Assembly (NCBI GenBank): GCA_902765975.1
Contig: CACXBO010000120.1
Location: 1-7,216 of the forward strand
Direction of reading: 5' to 3'
DNA: 7,216 nucleotides
Origin: Oscillospiraceae bacterium
Lineage (GTDB): Bacteria > Bacillota > Clostridia > Oscillospirales > Oscillospiraceae
Part shown: positions 1 to 5,814 of the stretch, piece by piece
How positions within the stretch are numbered: the first letter of the stretch is position 1
Layout of the letters: each line of letters starts with the position of its first letter
Notes under the pieces: model-generated
The model's input: the letters and a program-made list of their open reading frames with translations, nothing else
The model's database searches: none
What the model was told of the DNA's origin: nothing
Position numbers and translations under genes: made by a program

Positions 1-789
1 GACAGAGTAGCAAAGGCGATGATAGACGCAGCCGAGGCTGCAGGCAAGCTAAAGGAGGGCTCGGTAATTATTGAGCCGACATCAGGCAACACGGGTATCG
101 GTCTCGCCTCCGTCGCTGCGGCAAGAGGCTACCGTATCATTCTTACGATGCCTGAAACTATGTCCGTCGAGCGCAGGCAGCTCATAAAAGCTTACGGCGC
201 CGAGATTGAGCTTACAGAAGGCGCAAAGGGAATGAAGGGCGCTATAGCAAAAGCAAACGAGCTCGCGGAGAAGATACCCAACAGCTTTATCCCCGGTCAG
301 TTCGTAAATCCTGCGAATCCGACCGCGCACCGTGAGCATACGGGTCCCGAGATCTGGGAGGATACCGACGGAAAGGTAGATATCTTTGTGGCAGGCGTCG
401 GAACCGGCGGAACGGTGACGGGAGTAGGGGAGTATCTTAAATCCAAGAATCCAAGCGTGAAGGTAGTGGCTGTCGAGCCCGCATCCTCGGCAGTTCTGTC
501 GACCGGAGTCGCAGGCCCGCATAAAATACAGGGAATAGGCGCAGGTTTTGTTCCCGACGTGCTGAATACCAAGATATATGATGAGATTATCCCCGTTTCA
601 AACGAAGACGCATTTGCAACTGGAAAGGCGATAGGTAAGCGCGAGGGCATCCTCGTCGGCATCTCTTCCGGCGCTGCGGCGTTTGCAGCTATCGAGCTTG
701 CAAAGCGCCCCGAAAATGAGGGTAAGACGATAGTCGTTCTCCTTCCCGACACCGGAGACAGATATCTTTCCACTCCGCTTTTCTCTTAA
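1..789 (+). CDS. cysK: Cysteine synthase (O-acetylserine sulfhydrylase), 5'-truncated by the window
   Basis: This gene encodes a PLP enzyme that makes L-cysteine from O-acetyl-L-serine and sulfide in the cytosol. The reading frame is open from base 1 (DRVAKAMIDAAE) to a TAA at 787-789, giving 262 visible residues. The family is usually about 300-310 residues, so roughly 40-45 N-terminal residues are missing. These include the PLP-binding lysine of the family's SVKDR motif, of which only the final DR is seen. Visible hallmarks are PTSGNTGIGLA (substrate/carboxylate-binding loop), GVGTGGTVTGVGEYLK (PLP phosphate-binding glycine loop), GPHKIQGIGAGFVPD, EGILVGISSGAA (the serine that contacts the PLP ring nitrogen) and the C-terminal LPDTGDRYLSTPLFS. 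The ATG at 19 is internal, not the start. A strong terminator follows directly, so it ends its transcription unit. The cysK/cysM distinction is family-level inference; the EGILVGISSGAA and C-terminal signatures favour CysK. Confidence 0.95.
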   Translation, partial: DRVAKAMIDAAEAAGKLKEGSVIIEPTSGNTGIGLASVAAARGYRIILTMPETMSVERRQLIKAYGAEIELTEGAKGMKGAIAKANELAEKIPNSFIPGQFVNPANPTAHREHTGPEIWEDTDGKVDIFVAGVGTGGTVTGVGEYLKSKNPSVKVVAVEPASSAVLSTGVAGPHKIQGIGAGFVPDVLNTKIYDEIIPVSNEDAFATGKAIGKREGILVGISSGAAAFAAIELAKRPENEGKTIVVLLPDTGDRYLSTPLFS

Positions 790-801
790 CGATAACCCCA
801 T

Positions 802-845
802 AAAACGGTTCGGCATCCGTACTCGGATGCCGAACCGTTTTGTAT
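802..845 (+). terminator. Intrinsic terminator after cysK
   Basis: There is a perfect 18-bp inverted repeat, with arms 802-819 and 824-841 and a 4-base loop TACT (820-823). The outer pairs are four A-T pairs, so the 3' arm ends in TTTT, and the 5' arm begins with AAAA. It lies 13 bases after the cysK stop codon. The U-run is short (TTTTG), but the stem is long and mismatch-free. The A/T flanks mean it could also terminate transcription coming from the other strand. Confidence 0.9.
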
Positions 846-872
846 AATACAGGTAAAAATGTAATATTTCCG

Positions 873-901
873 TTGACTTTCCCGAGACTATCTGATAATA
901 T
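873..901 (+). promoter_or_regulatory. Sigma-A promoter of the ABC exporter operon and its leader
   Basis: The -35 is TTGACT (873-878) and the -10 is TAATAT (896-901), separated by exactly 17 bases. A TG at 893-894 one base before the -10 forms an extended -10 (TGA-TAATAT). The predicted transcription start is near 907-909. It lies between the cysK terminator and the leader mini-ORF, so it should drive a leader RNA of about 155 nt and, on readthrough, the two ABC genes. Assigned by sequence match only. Confidence 0.8.
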
Positions 902-929
902 TCAGTTTGATAAATCCAATAAAGAAAGC

Positions 930-938
930 GAGGTGATC
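930..938 (+). promoter_or_regulatory. Near-ideal Shine-Dalgarno site of the leader mini-ORF
   Basis: GAGGTGATC at 930-938 is a nine-base perfect complement to the conserved 3' end of bacterial 16S rRNA (GATCACCTC). The upstream AAAG at 925-928 would extend the match but for one inserted C. It stands four bases before the ATG at 943, with the GAGG core 9 bases upstream. Such a strong site before a 21-codon ORF argues that the ORF is really translated. The same bases also form the 5' arm of a leader hairpin (929-940 with 982-993). Confidence 0.75.
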
Positions 939-942
939 ATCA

Positions 943-1008
943 ATGCGTAATAGTATAAATAAAATCGGAACTGAAAATTGTATGATGACCTCGGTTAGAT
1001 GCAGCTAA
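943..1008 (+). CDS. Putative 21-residue leader peptide upstream of the ABC exporter
   Basis: ATG 943 to TAA 1006-1008 encodes 21 residues, beginning MRNSINKIGTEN and ending CMMTSVRCS. The peptide has no signal sequence, no transmembrane stretch and no run of one amino acid that would mark an amino-acid biosynthesis attenuator. Support for translation is positional: a strong promoter about 35 bases upstream of the ATG, an exceptional Shine-Dalgarno site, and an intrinsic terminator starting 26 bases after the stop codon, all before the two exporter genes. Its last third overlaps the middle arm of the competing RNA structures, so ribosome position on it should decide which hairpin forms. The likely role is regulatory in cis, with the act of translation mattering more than the product. 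An independent function as a small protein cannot be excluded. No homologue is recognised. Confidence 0.65.
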   Translation: MRNSINKIGTENCMMTSVRCS

Positions 1009-1033
1009 TCATTAACGGGCTTTTTCTGTGATC

Positions 1034-1062
1034 AACCGTGGCTTTTTAGCCGCGGTTTTTTT
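1034..1062 (+). terminator. Intrinsic terminator inside the exporter operon leader
   Basis: A 10-bp stem is formed by 1034-1043 and 1048-1057 (AACCGTGGCT with AGCCGCGGTT), with one T-G wobble and a TTTT loop. It is followed by a run of seven T (1056-1062). This is a canonical strong terminator. It sits about 155 nt after the predicted transcription start and about 114 bases before the first ABC gene, with no complete gene other than the mini-ORF in front of it. That location fits an attenuator. Confidence 0.88.
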
Positions 1063-1072
1063 ATGAGCATTC

Positions 1073-1097
1073 TGCCGCGGTGTTCTGTGCCGCGGCA
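1073..1097 (+). repeat. GC-rich hairpin in the untranslated leader, sharing GCCGCGG with the terminator
   Basis: Arms 1073-1080 (TGCCGCGG) and 1090-1097 (CCGCGGCA) form a perfect 8-bp stem with a 9-base loop. The 7-mer GCCGCGG occurs three times within 50 bases, at 1049-1055, 1074-1080 and 1089-1095. The first copy is in the 3' arm of the terminator, so alternative pairings with that arm are possible. No T-run follows it, so it is not a second terminator. The rest of 1098-1160 is AT-rich and shows no further gene. Its role is unknown; mRNA 5'-end stabilisation or processing is possible. Confidence 0.5.
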
Positions 1098-1175
1098 TTG
1101 GTTTTATCTTCTATTCGATTATCGTATTGTATTTTATTATTTACTATTATCTTTTCCCCGGAAGGAGGAGTGAGA

Positions 1176-2909
1176 ATGAAAAAGCTTCTGTCATATCTGA
1201 AGCCATATAAGGGCAGGATAGTCGCGGCGACTTTGCTGATGGCAGTATCGGCCGTTTGCAACCTGCTGCTTCCGACGCTTATGTCAAACGTACTGGACAA
1301 GGGAGTTTACGGCGCGGCCGAGTCTGACACCCTCGGGTACATAATAAAGACAGCCGCGTGGATGCTTGCAATATCGCTCGTGAGCCTGGGCTCTGTTGCG
1401 GGCGGCTACTGGGTAGTATATCACGTGATATCCGGCTATACGTGGAGCCTGCGCTCAGCCCTGTTTCGCAAGGTGCATACTATGACCCTTGCCGAGGTGG
1501 GGCGAATAGGCTCGTCAAATCTCGTAACGCGCTCCACGCACGACGTCGGAACGCTGAACTGGGTAATTTCAATGCTCTGCGGCAACATAATCATTATTCC
1601 GCTTATGTTCATCGGCGGAGTCGTACTTTGTATGCGCAAGGACATCCAGCTCTCGCTCGTCATTCTTTGCGCAGTGCCGATGCTAATAATCATCGTTCTT
1701 CTTATGAGCAGGAGAATCGCTCATCTCTGGGAGGTATCCGACGAATACTGCGACAAGCAGAACGATCTCGTCCGTGAAAGGCTTCGCGGCATCCGCGTGA
1801 TCCGCGCATTTGACCGTGAACTGAGAGCCCACGAGCGTATTACCGACGCAACGCGAGTTATGGCGAACAACATAATAAAGGCTAACGTCAGTATGGCGGT
1901 CATCGACCCTCTGGCTGCATTCGTTCTGAACGTCGCCGCACTTCTCGTCGTTTATCTCGGTGGAGTGCGTATGGAAGAGGGGAGCGGACTTTCCCCGGGC
2001 GACGTCTTTGCAATGATACAGTATATCAATATAATCCTTGGCGCAATTATTTCGGTTTCCTTTGCCATAGTCATGCTGCCTCACGTCCGAGTAGCTGCAA
2101 AGAGGCTGAGCCAGGTGACCGAGTCGACGGGAGTAGAGGACGACCGTCCTGCAGAGGGCAAAGTATTCACCGGAAAGATCGACCTTGAGCACTTGAGCTT
2201 TACGTATCCGGGCAGCAGTATACCCGCTATTTCTGACGTTAATATCGGAATAAAAGCCGGAGAGTGGGTATCTGTAATCGGCGGCACAGGCTCCGGCAAG
2301 ACAACCTTAGCCGAGCTATTGCTTGCATTTAGAACCCCGACAGGGGGCAGTCTGCGCTTTGACGGTGTGGACGTAAAGGAAATGTCACCAAAGGACGTGC
2401 GCGCCAACATAAGCTGCTCGCTGCAAAAATCTATGCTCTACGCCGGAACGGTAGAGGATAATCTCCGTATGGGCAAGCCCGACGCGACGGATGAGGAGCT
2501 TTGGGCGGCGCTGGAGCTTGCACAGATCGCCGACTTCCTAAGAGAGAAGCCCGAAGGGCTTAAATTCAGGCTCGAACAGGCTGCGACCAACGTATCCGGG
2601 GGCCAGAAGCAGCGTCTTGCCATAGCTCGCGCTATACTAAAGGACGCTCCGATATATATATTCGACGACTCGTTTTCAGCCTTGGACTTTCTCACGGAAG
2701 CAAAGGTGCGGAAGGCGCTTAATGAGAAGCTTGCGGGCAGGACGCGCATTGTCATCACGCAGCGAGTCGTCTCCGCAATGCACTCTGACAGGATTTTCGT
2801 TCTTTCGGACGGAGCAATTGCAGGCGTCGGAACGCATTCGGAACTGATAGATAACTGCAAAATCTACAGGGAGATATATCTGTCTCAGACAGGAGGCGGT
2901 ATAGCATGA
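1176..2909 (+). CDS. ABC exporter half-transporter, degenerate-site subunit (577 aa)
   Basis: This is a transmembrane-plus-ATPase half-transporter of the multidrug/lipid exporter type. About six membrane segments lie at residues 14-34, 56-78, 134-152, 158-177, 245-264 and 278-300, followed by the nucleotide-binding domain from about 335. Visible motifs are Walker A GGTGSGKTT (369-377), Q-loop Q417, signature VSGGQ (473-477), Walker B IYIFDD (493-498) and D-loop SALD (501-504). The catalytic glutamate after Walker B is aspartate (D498), and the switch histidine is glutamine (VITQR, Q529). These changes mark the subunit carrying the degenerate ATP site in heterodimeric exporters such as TM287/288, LmrCD and BmrCD. 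The start is ATG 1176, with GGAGGAG at 1164-1170; an in-frame GTG at 1080 is rejected. The stop overlaps the next start (ATGA, 2906-2909), so the two are translationally coupled. The substrate is not readable from sequence; drug or peptide/lipid export is inferred. Confidence 0.93.
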   Translation: MKKLLSYLKPYKGRIVAATLLMAVSAVCNLLLPTLMSNVLDKGVYGAAESDTLGYIIKTAAWMLAISLVSLGSVAGGYWVVYHVISGYTWSLRSALFRKVHTMTLAEVGRIGSSNLVTRSTHDVGTLNWVISMLCGNIIIIPLMFIGGVVLCMRKDIQLSLVILCAVPMLIIIVLLMSRRIAHLWEVSDEYCDKQNDLVRERLRGIRVIRAFDRELRAHERITDATRVMANNIIKANVSMAVIDPLAAFVLNVAALLVVYLGGVRMEEGSGLSPGDVFAMIQYINIILGAIISVSFAIVMLPHVRVAAKRLSQVTESTGVEDDRPAEGKVFTGKIDLEHLSFTYPGSSIPAISDVNIGIKAGEWVSVIGGTGSGKTTLAELLLAFRTPTGGSLRFDGVDVKEMSPKDVRANISCSLQKSMLYAGTVEDNLRMGKPDATDEELWAALELAQIADFLREKPEGLKFRLEQAATNVSGGQKQRLAIARAILKDAPIYIFDDSFSALDFLTEAKVRKALNEKLAGRTRIVITQRVVSAMHSDRIFVLSDGAIAGVGTHSELIDNCKIYREIYLSQTGGGIA

Positions 2910-4711
2910 GCAAGTCGAAAAATAACGAAGAGATCGAGAATACGGAGAATAAAACTGCGAAGCGCCGTCTTCTTGACGAGACAGGGAAGCGACTTCTCCG
3001 AGAGCTTAAGCCTCTCAGCAGGTGGATAATACTCTGCGCGTTTCTCTGCCTGATAGTCATAGGCTGCGCTGTCGCCGTTCCGGAGCTACTCGGCAGCTTG
3101 GTGGACAGGCTGTACGCATGGACTCACGACAGGACACGGGGTCTTGCGGAAAGCCTCGTGCCGGAGATAGCTGTGCTGTTCGGTGTTTTCATTCTTCAGG
3201 CTTCAGTAACCTACGGAAACTCCTATTTGCTGAACAACGTTGTGAGCCGTTTTTTCTGTGCGGGATACCGCATAAAGCTGTCGGAAAAGCTGCGCCGCCT
3301 GCCTGTGTCCTATATGGACAAAACTCCTGCGGGCGACGTCATAGACCGAATGATGGAGGACGTAAGCAATATGTCCGACAGCATTCATTTTATAGTCGAT
3401 ATTCTGCTGTCCGGTTTTCTGCAGATGCTCGTTATTGCAGTAATTCTGTTCTTTACCGACTGGAGAATGGCTATACCCGTCGTTCTTCTCTCGCCGCTTT
3501 CTGTGCTGCTTTCTGCCAAAATGGCGACTCTCGGTGAAAAGCACTGGGATAAGCACTTTAATCTCGGCGGTGAGCTTACGTCTCTTGCCGAGGAGGCATA
3601 CACGAACTATCCAACGACCAAGGCGTTCAATCGGGAGCCAGAGCTGCAGAAGAAGTATGACGAGCTCTCGGAGCGCCACCAGAAAAACGGTATATTTGCC
3701 AATTTTCTGTCGTCTATAGTCCAGCCGGTAATAGTATTCGTCGACGCGCTTGCTTATATCGCCGTTGCCGTTCTCGGCGGATGGCTCATACTCCGACGCG
3801 GCGTGCCAATAGGCACGGTTGTAACGGTGATCTTCTTTGCGCGTCAGCTTTCCTCTCCGCTTGAGCAGATAGCCTTCGGACTGGGCTATGTACAGAACGT
3901 TAAGTCCGCAGCAAAGCGCGTTTTTGATTTAATGGATCTGCCCGAGGAGAACGATCCGGACGGAACGGTTGAAGGCGATACGCGAGGAAGGGTAGAGATA
4001 AGCCATGTCGACTTCTCTTACGAGCCGGAAACGCCGCTTATAAGAGATTTGAATATCGACGTTAAGCCGGGTCAGAAGATAGCTATCGTCGGACCTACAG
4101 GCGCGGGGAAGACAACTATCGTTAATCTTCTGATGCGCTTTTACGACTACAGTGCGGGAAAAATACTGATAGACGGTCAGGACATCTCCGAAATATCGCG
4201 TTCTGAGATCAGAAAGCTATTTGCCATGGTCTTGCAGGACACCTGGCTGTTCAAAGGAACTGTTGCGGAGAACGTAGCCTACGGCTGCCCGGAAGCGACG
4301 CGGGAAGAAATAGAACGCGCCTGCGACTGCGCTTACTGCGACCATTTCATCCGCCGACTGCCTCAGGGCTATGATACCGTTATCTCCGAGGACAGCACGG
4401 CAGTTTCCTCCGGACAGAAGCAGCTCCTCACCATTGCAAGGGCGCTTCTGGCAAACAGACCGCTCCTTATACTGGACGAGGCTACTTCAAACGTGGATAC
4501 CAGAACGGAGCTTTTAATTCAGAAAGCTATGGACCGGCTGATGGGCGGGCGCACCTGCTTCGTTATAGCTCACCGTCTGTCCACCATAATTGATTCCGAT
4601 CTTATCCTCGTGCTTCGCGACGGAAAAATAGTCGAGCAGGGCACGCACAATTCCCTCCTTGAGCAAAGGGGCTTTTACTACGAGCTTTTTCAAAGCCAGT
4701 ACGCAATATGA
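2906..4711 (+). CDS. ABC exporter half-transporter, catalytic-site subunit (601 aa)
   Basis: This is the partner of the preceding half-transporter. A charged cytosolic N-terminus of about 35 residues precedes six membrane segments (near 39-59, 85-107, 163-183, 187-206, 272-296 and 301-323), followed by the ATPase domain from about 362. Motifs are Walker A GPTGAGKTT (396-404), Q-loop Q444, Walker B LLILDE with catalytic E525, D-loop SNVD and switch histidine H556 (IAHRLST). The signature is VSSGQ (500-504) instead of LSGGQ. The active ATP site is therefore expected between this protein's Walker motifs and the first subunit's intact VSGGQ. The degenerate site would pair the first subunit's D498/Q529 with this altered signature. 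An AGGAGG at 2891-2896 inside the upstream gene precedes the ATG at 2906. The length and the longer N-terminus match the TM288/LmrD/BmrD side of such pairs. Substrate unknown. Confidence 0.94.
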   Translation: MSKSKNNEEIENTENKTAKRRLLDETGKRLLRELKPLSRWIILCAFLCLIVIGCAVAVPELLGSLVDRLYAWTHDRTRGLAESLVPEIAVLFGVFILQASVTYGNSYLLNNVVSRFFCAGYRIKLSEKLRRLPVSYMDKTPAGDVIDRMMEDVSNMSDSIHFIVDILLSGFLQMLVIAVILFFTDWRMAIPVVLLSPLSVLLSAKMATLGEKHWDKHFNLGGELTSLAEEAYTNYPTTKAFNREPELQKKYDELSERHQKNGIFANFLSSIVQPVIVFVDALAYIAVAVLGGWLILRRGVPIGTVVTVIFFARQLSSPLEQIAFGLGYVQNVKSAAKRVFDLMDLPEENDPDGTVEGDTRGRVEISHVDFSYEPETPLIRDLNIDVKPGQKIAIVGPTGAGKTTIVNLLMRFYDYSAGKILIDGQDISEISRSEIRKLFAMVLQDTWLFKGTVAENVAYGCPEATREEIERACDCAYCDHFIRRLPQGYDTVISEDSTAVSSGQKQLLTIARALLANRPLLILDEATSNVDTRTELLIQKAMDRLMGGRTCFVIAHRLSTIIDSDLILVLRDGKIVEQGTHNSLLEQRGFYYELFQSQYAI

Positions 4712-4725
4712 TAGAAAAACGCAGC

Positions 4726-4759
4726 GGTCCGGGCCTTTCGAGTGCGAAGGGCTCGGATC
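4726..4759 (+). terminator. Probable terminator hairpin after the ABC exporter operon
   Basis: Arms 4726-4740 and 4745-4759 form a 15-bp stem in which every position pairs, three of them as G-T wobbles, with a 4-base loop AGTG. It begins 14 bases after the stop codon of the second ABC gene. No continuous T-run follows, only an AT-rich stretch (ATACTATTATTT), so intrinsic termination may be leaky or the hairpin may instead stabilise the mRNA 3' end. The rest of the gap up to 4823 shows no other feature. Confidence 0.6.
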
Positions 4760-4823
4760 ATACTATTATTTCGCCTGCTTTGTTTTAGGATTAGATAGCC
4801 GCAGAAAGAAGTTATGTATTCGA

Positions 4824-4852
4824 TTGAAATACTGCATTTTCTATGATATAAT
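4824..4852 (+). promoter_or_regulatory. Strong sigma-A promoter of the three-gene membrane/lipoprotein unit
   Basis: TTGAAA (4824-4829) and a perfect TATAAT (4847-4852) are separated by exactly 17 bases, with an extended -10 TG at 4844-4845. The predicted start is near 4859, about 34 bases before the ATG at 4893. No obvious operator repeat overlaps it. The next two genes follow with gaps of 25 and 22 bases, so all three are probably transcribed from here. Confidence 0.85.
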
Positions 4853-4892
4853 GCAATCAGCAATATAATATCTGTTAGAACGGAGCAAAGAA

Positions 4893-5789
4893 ATGGAAAA
4901 AAGATTAAGTAATCCCATAGCGCGCGCACTTAATAAGCTATACGGCGGACTCAATATGAGCTGGCTCTTTATTATACTATACGCAGTTGGAACTGCAGCT
5001 CTATCCGCGTTGTTTCTCATAATCCCTATTTTCAGAAACACTTCATTCATCAGGGTAGGAGAGACCTTTGAGGCCTGGATTTTTTTCGCAGTTATCATTA
5101 TGGCAAACTGCAAAAAGCCGCTTGAATCCGCAATTAAGACATTTGTCTTTTTTCTCATCAGTCAGCCGCTCATATATCTCTTTCAGGTCCCGTTTTCCTG
5201 GCAGGGCTGGGGTCTTTTCGGATACTATAAGTACTGGCTGATCTGGACTCTGTTTACTTTCCCTATGGCGTTTGTAGGCTGGTACATCAAAAAGAAAAAC
5301 TGGCTAAGCCTACTAATCCTGCTTCCCGTGCTTTTTATTCTTACTGAATACTACGTCGGCGGCTTTATGAACGCTGTTGCCGATTTTCCGCATCATATCC
5401 TTTTGGCTGTTTTTTGCTTTGCTCAAGTCGCTATCTATCTTGTGATGTTCACTTCAAATATCTGGCAGAAGCTTATAGGATTTCTCTTGCCTATTGCCAT
5501 AGTCCTTGTTATATCGATGTCGAGTCCTGAGATTGAGCTGAATGGAACGCATTTCCTTCCGAACGATCCTGTACTTTCTGAAGAAGCGACCGTCTCGGTT
5601 GACGATGCCGGCATGGCGTCTGCTTATGTTGAGTCTGCGGGAACGGACAGTATGATTCGAATCAAAGCTTTTAAGCTCGGAACAACGGTTTTGACCATCA
5701 CAGACGGAGATAGCGTATATCGCTATTCCCTTGAAATATACAAAGATGAAGGTAACCACGCACAGGTTAAGCTTACACAGTTAGACTAA
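4893..5789 (+). CDS. Polytopic membrane protein with extracytoplasmic C-terminal domain, unknown function (298 aa)
   Basis: No named family is recognised. A short positively charged N-terminus (residues 1-20) is followed by about seven hydrophobic segments near 23-45, 60-72, 79-98, 113-131, 137-152, 167-187 and 193-209. The basic loop YIKKKNW at 131-137 suggests a cytoplasmic side there. After the last segment comes a soluble, acidic tail of nearly 90 residues (211-298). Its end (AFKLGTTVLTITDGDSVY, then RYSLEIYKDE) resembles the last strands of bacterial Ig-like or related beta-sandwich modules; that likeness is only by eye. With a cytosolic N-terminus and an odd number of spans, this tail would lie outside the membrane. 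The ATG at 4893 is preceded by CGGAG (4881-4885) and lies just downstream of a strong promoter. It is the first gene of a probable operon ending with a surface lipoprotein, so a shared envelope role is plausible. No transporter or enzyme motif is visible. Confidence 0.8.
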   Translation: MEKRLSNPIARALNKLYGGLNMSWLFIILYAVGTAALSALFLIIPIFRNTSFIRVGETFEAWIFFAVIIMANCKKPLESAIKTFVFFLISQPLIYLFQVPFSWQGWGLFGYYKYWLIWTLFTFPMAFVGWYIKKKNWLSLLILLPVLFILTEYYVGGFMNAVADFPHHILLAVFCFAQVAIYLVMFTSNIWQKLIGFLLPIAIVLVISMSSPEIELNGTHFLPNDPVLSEEATVSVDDAGMASAYVESAGTDSMIRIKAFKLGTTVLTITDGDSVYRYSLEIYKDEGNHAQVKLTQLD

Positions 5790-5814
5790 TGAAAGCGGCA
5801 TATAGGGAATAACA

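Larger units (their letters stand above)
908..1062 (+). promoter_or_regulatory. Candidate translation-coupled transcription attenuator (leader RNA)
   Basis: The leader between the predicted start and the terminator has four arms. Arm 1 (929-940, overlapping the mini-ORF's Shine-Dalgarno) pairs with arm 2 (982-993) in 11 of 12 positions; the one mismatch is G935/G987. Arm 2 also overlaps bases 989-996, which can pair with the 5' terminator arm (1034-1041) in 7 of 8 positions. A further alternative is 1001-1008 with the 3' terminator arm (1046-1053), 7 of 8 positions. Arms 3 and 4 form the terminator itself. Pairing 1:2 and pairing 2:3 exclude each other. A small hairpin 993-998/1005-1010 can also form. 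The arrangement predicts termination when the mini-ORF is idle or fully translated, and readthrough when a ribosome pauses in its early codons. The pairings are read from sequence; the mechanism is inferred from known leaders such as bmrB of B. subtilis. The antiterminator helices are weaker than the terminator, which is the main doubt. Confidence 0.6.

Noticed and set aside
19..789. The ATG at 19 as the cysK start
   Set aside because: The frame is open upstream to base 1 and encodes the end of the conserved SVKDR region, so the gene simply begins before the window.
843..848. TATAAT hexamer just after the cysK terminator
   Set aside because: The position where a -35 should be falls within the terminator hairpin loop and 3' arm and has no resemblance to TTGACA. 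The promoter at 873-901 is far better.
1034..1097. Possible T-box leader, because ACCGTGG and CCGCGG recall the T-box antiterminator sequence
   Set aside because: The conserved T-box core (TGGNACCGCG) and the long specifier stem are absent, and the downstream genes are exporters rather than aminoacyl-tRNA or amino-acid genes.
1098..1160. A second promoter directly before the first ABC gene in the AT-rich stretch
   Set aside because: Only poor hexamer pairs were found (for example TTGGTT with TATCGT), so readthrough from the upstream promoter remains the simpler explanation.
1080..1175. In-frame GTG at 1080 that would extend the first ABC protein by 32 residues
   Set aside because: The GTG has no Shine-Dalgarno and lies inside a GC-rich hairpin. 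The ATG at 1176 has GGAGGAG 5 bases upstream and gives the usual family N-terminus (MKKLLSYLKPYKG).
4659..4868. A 69-codon frame running from inside the second ABC gene through the terminator hairpin and promoter
   Set aside because: It overlaps a clearly functional gene in another frame, crosses a hairpin and a consensus promoter, and its product shows no coding character.
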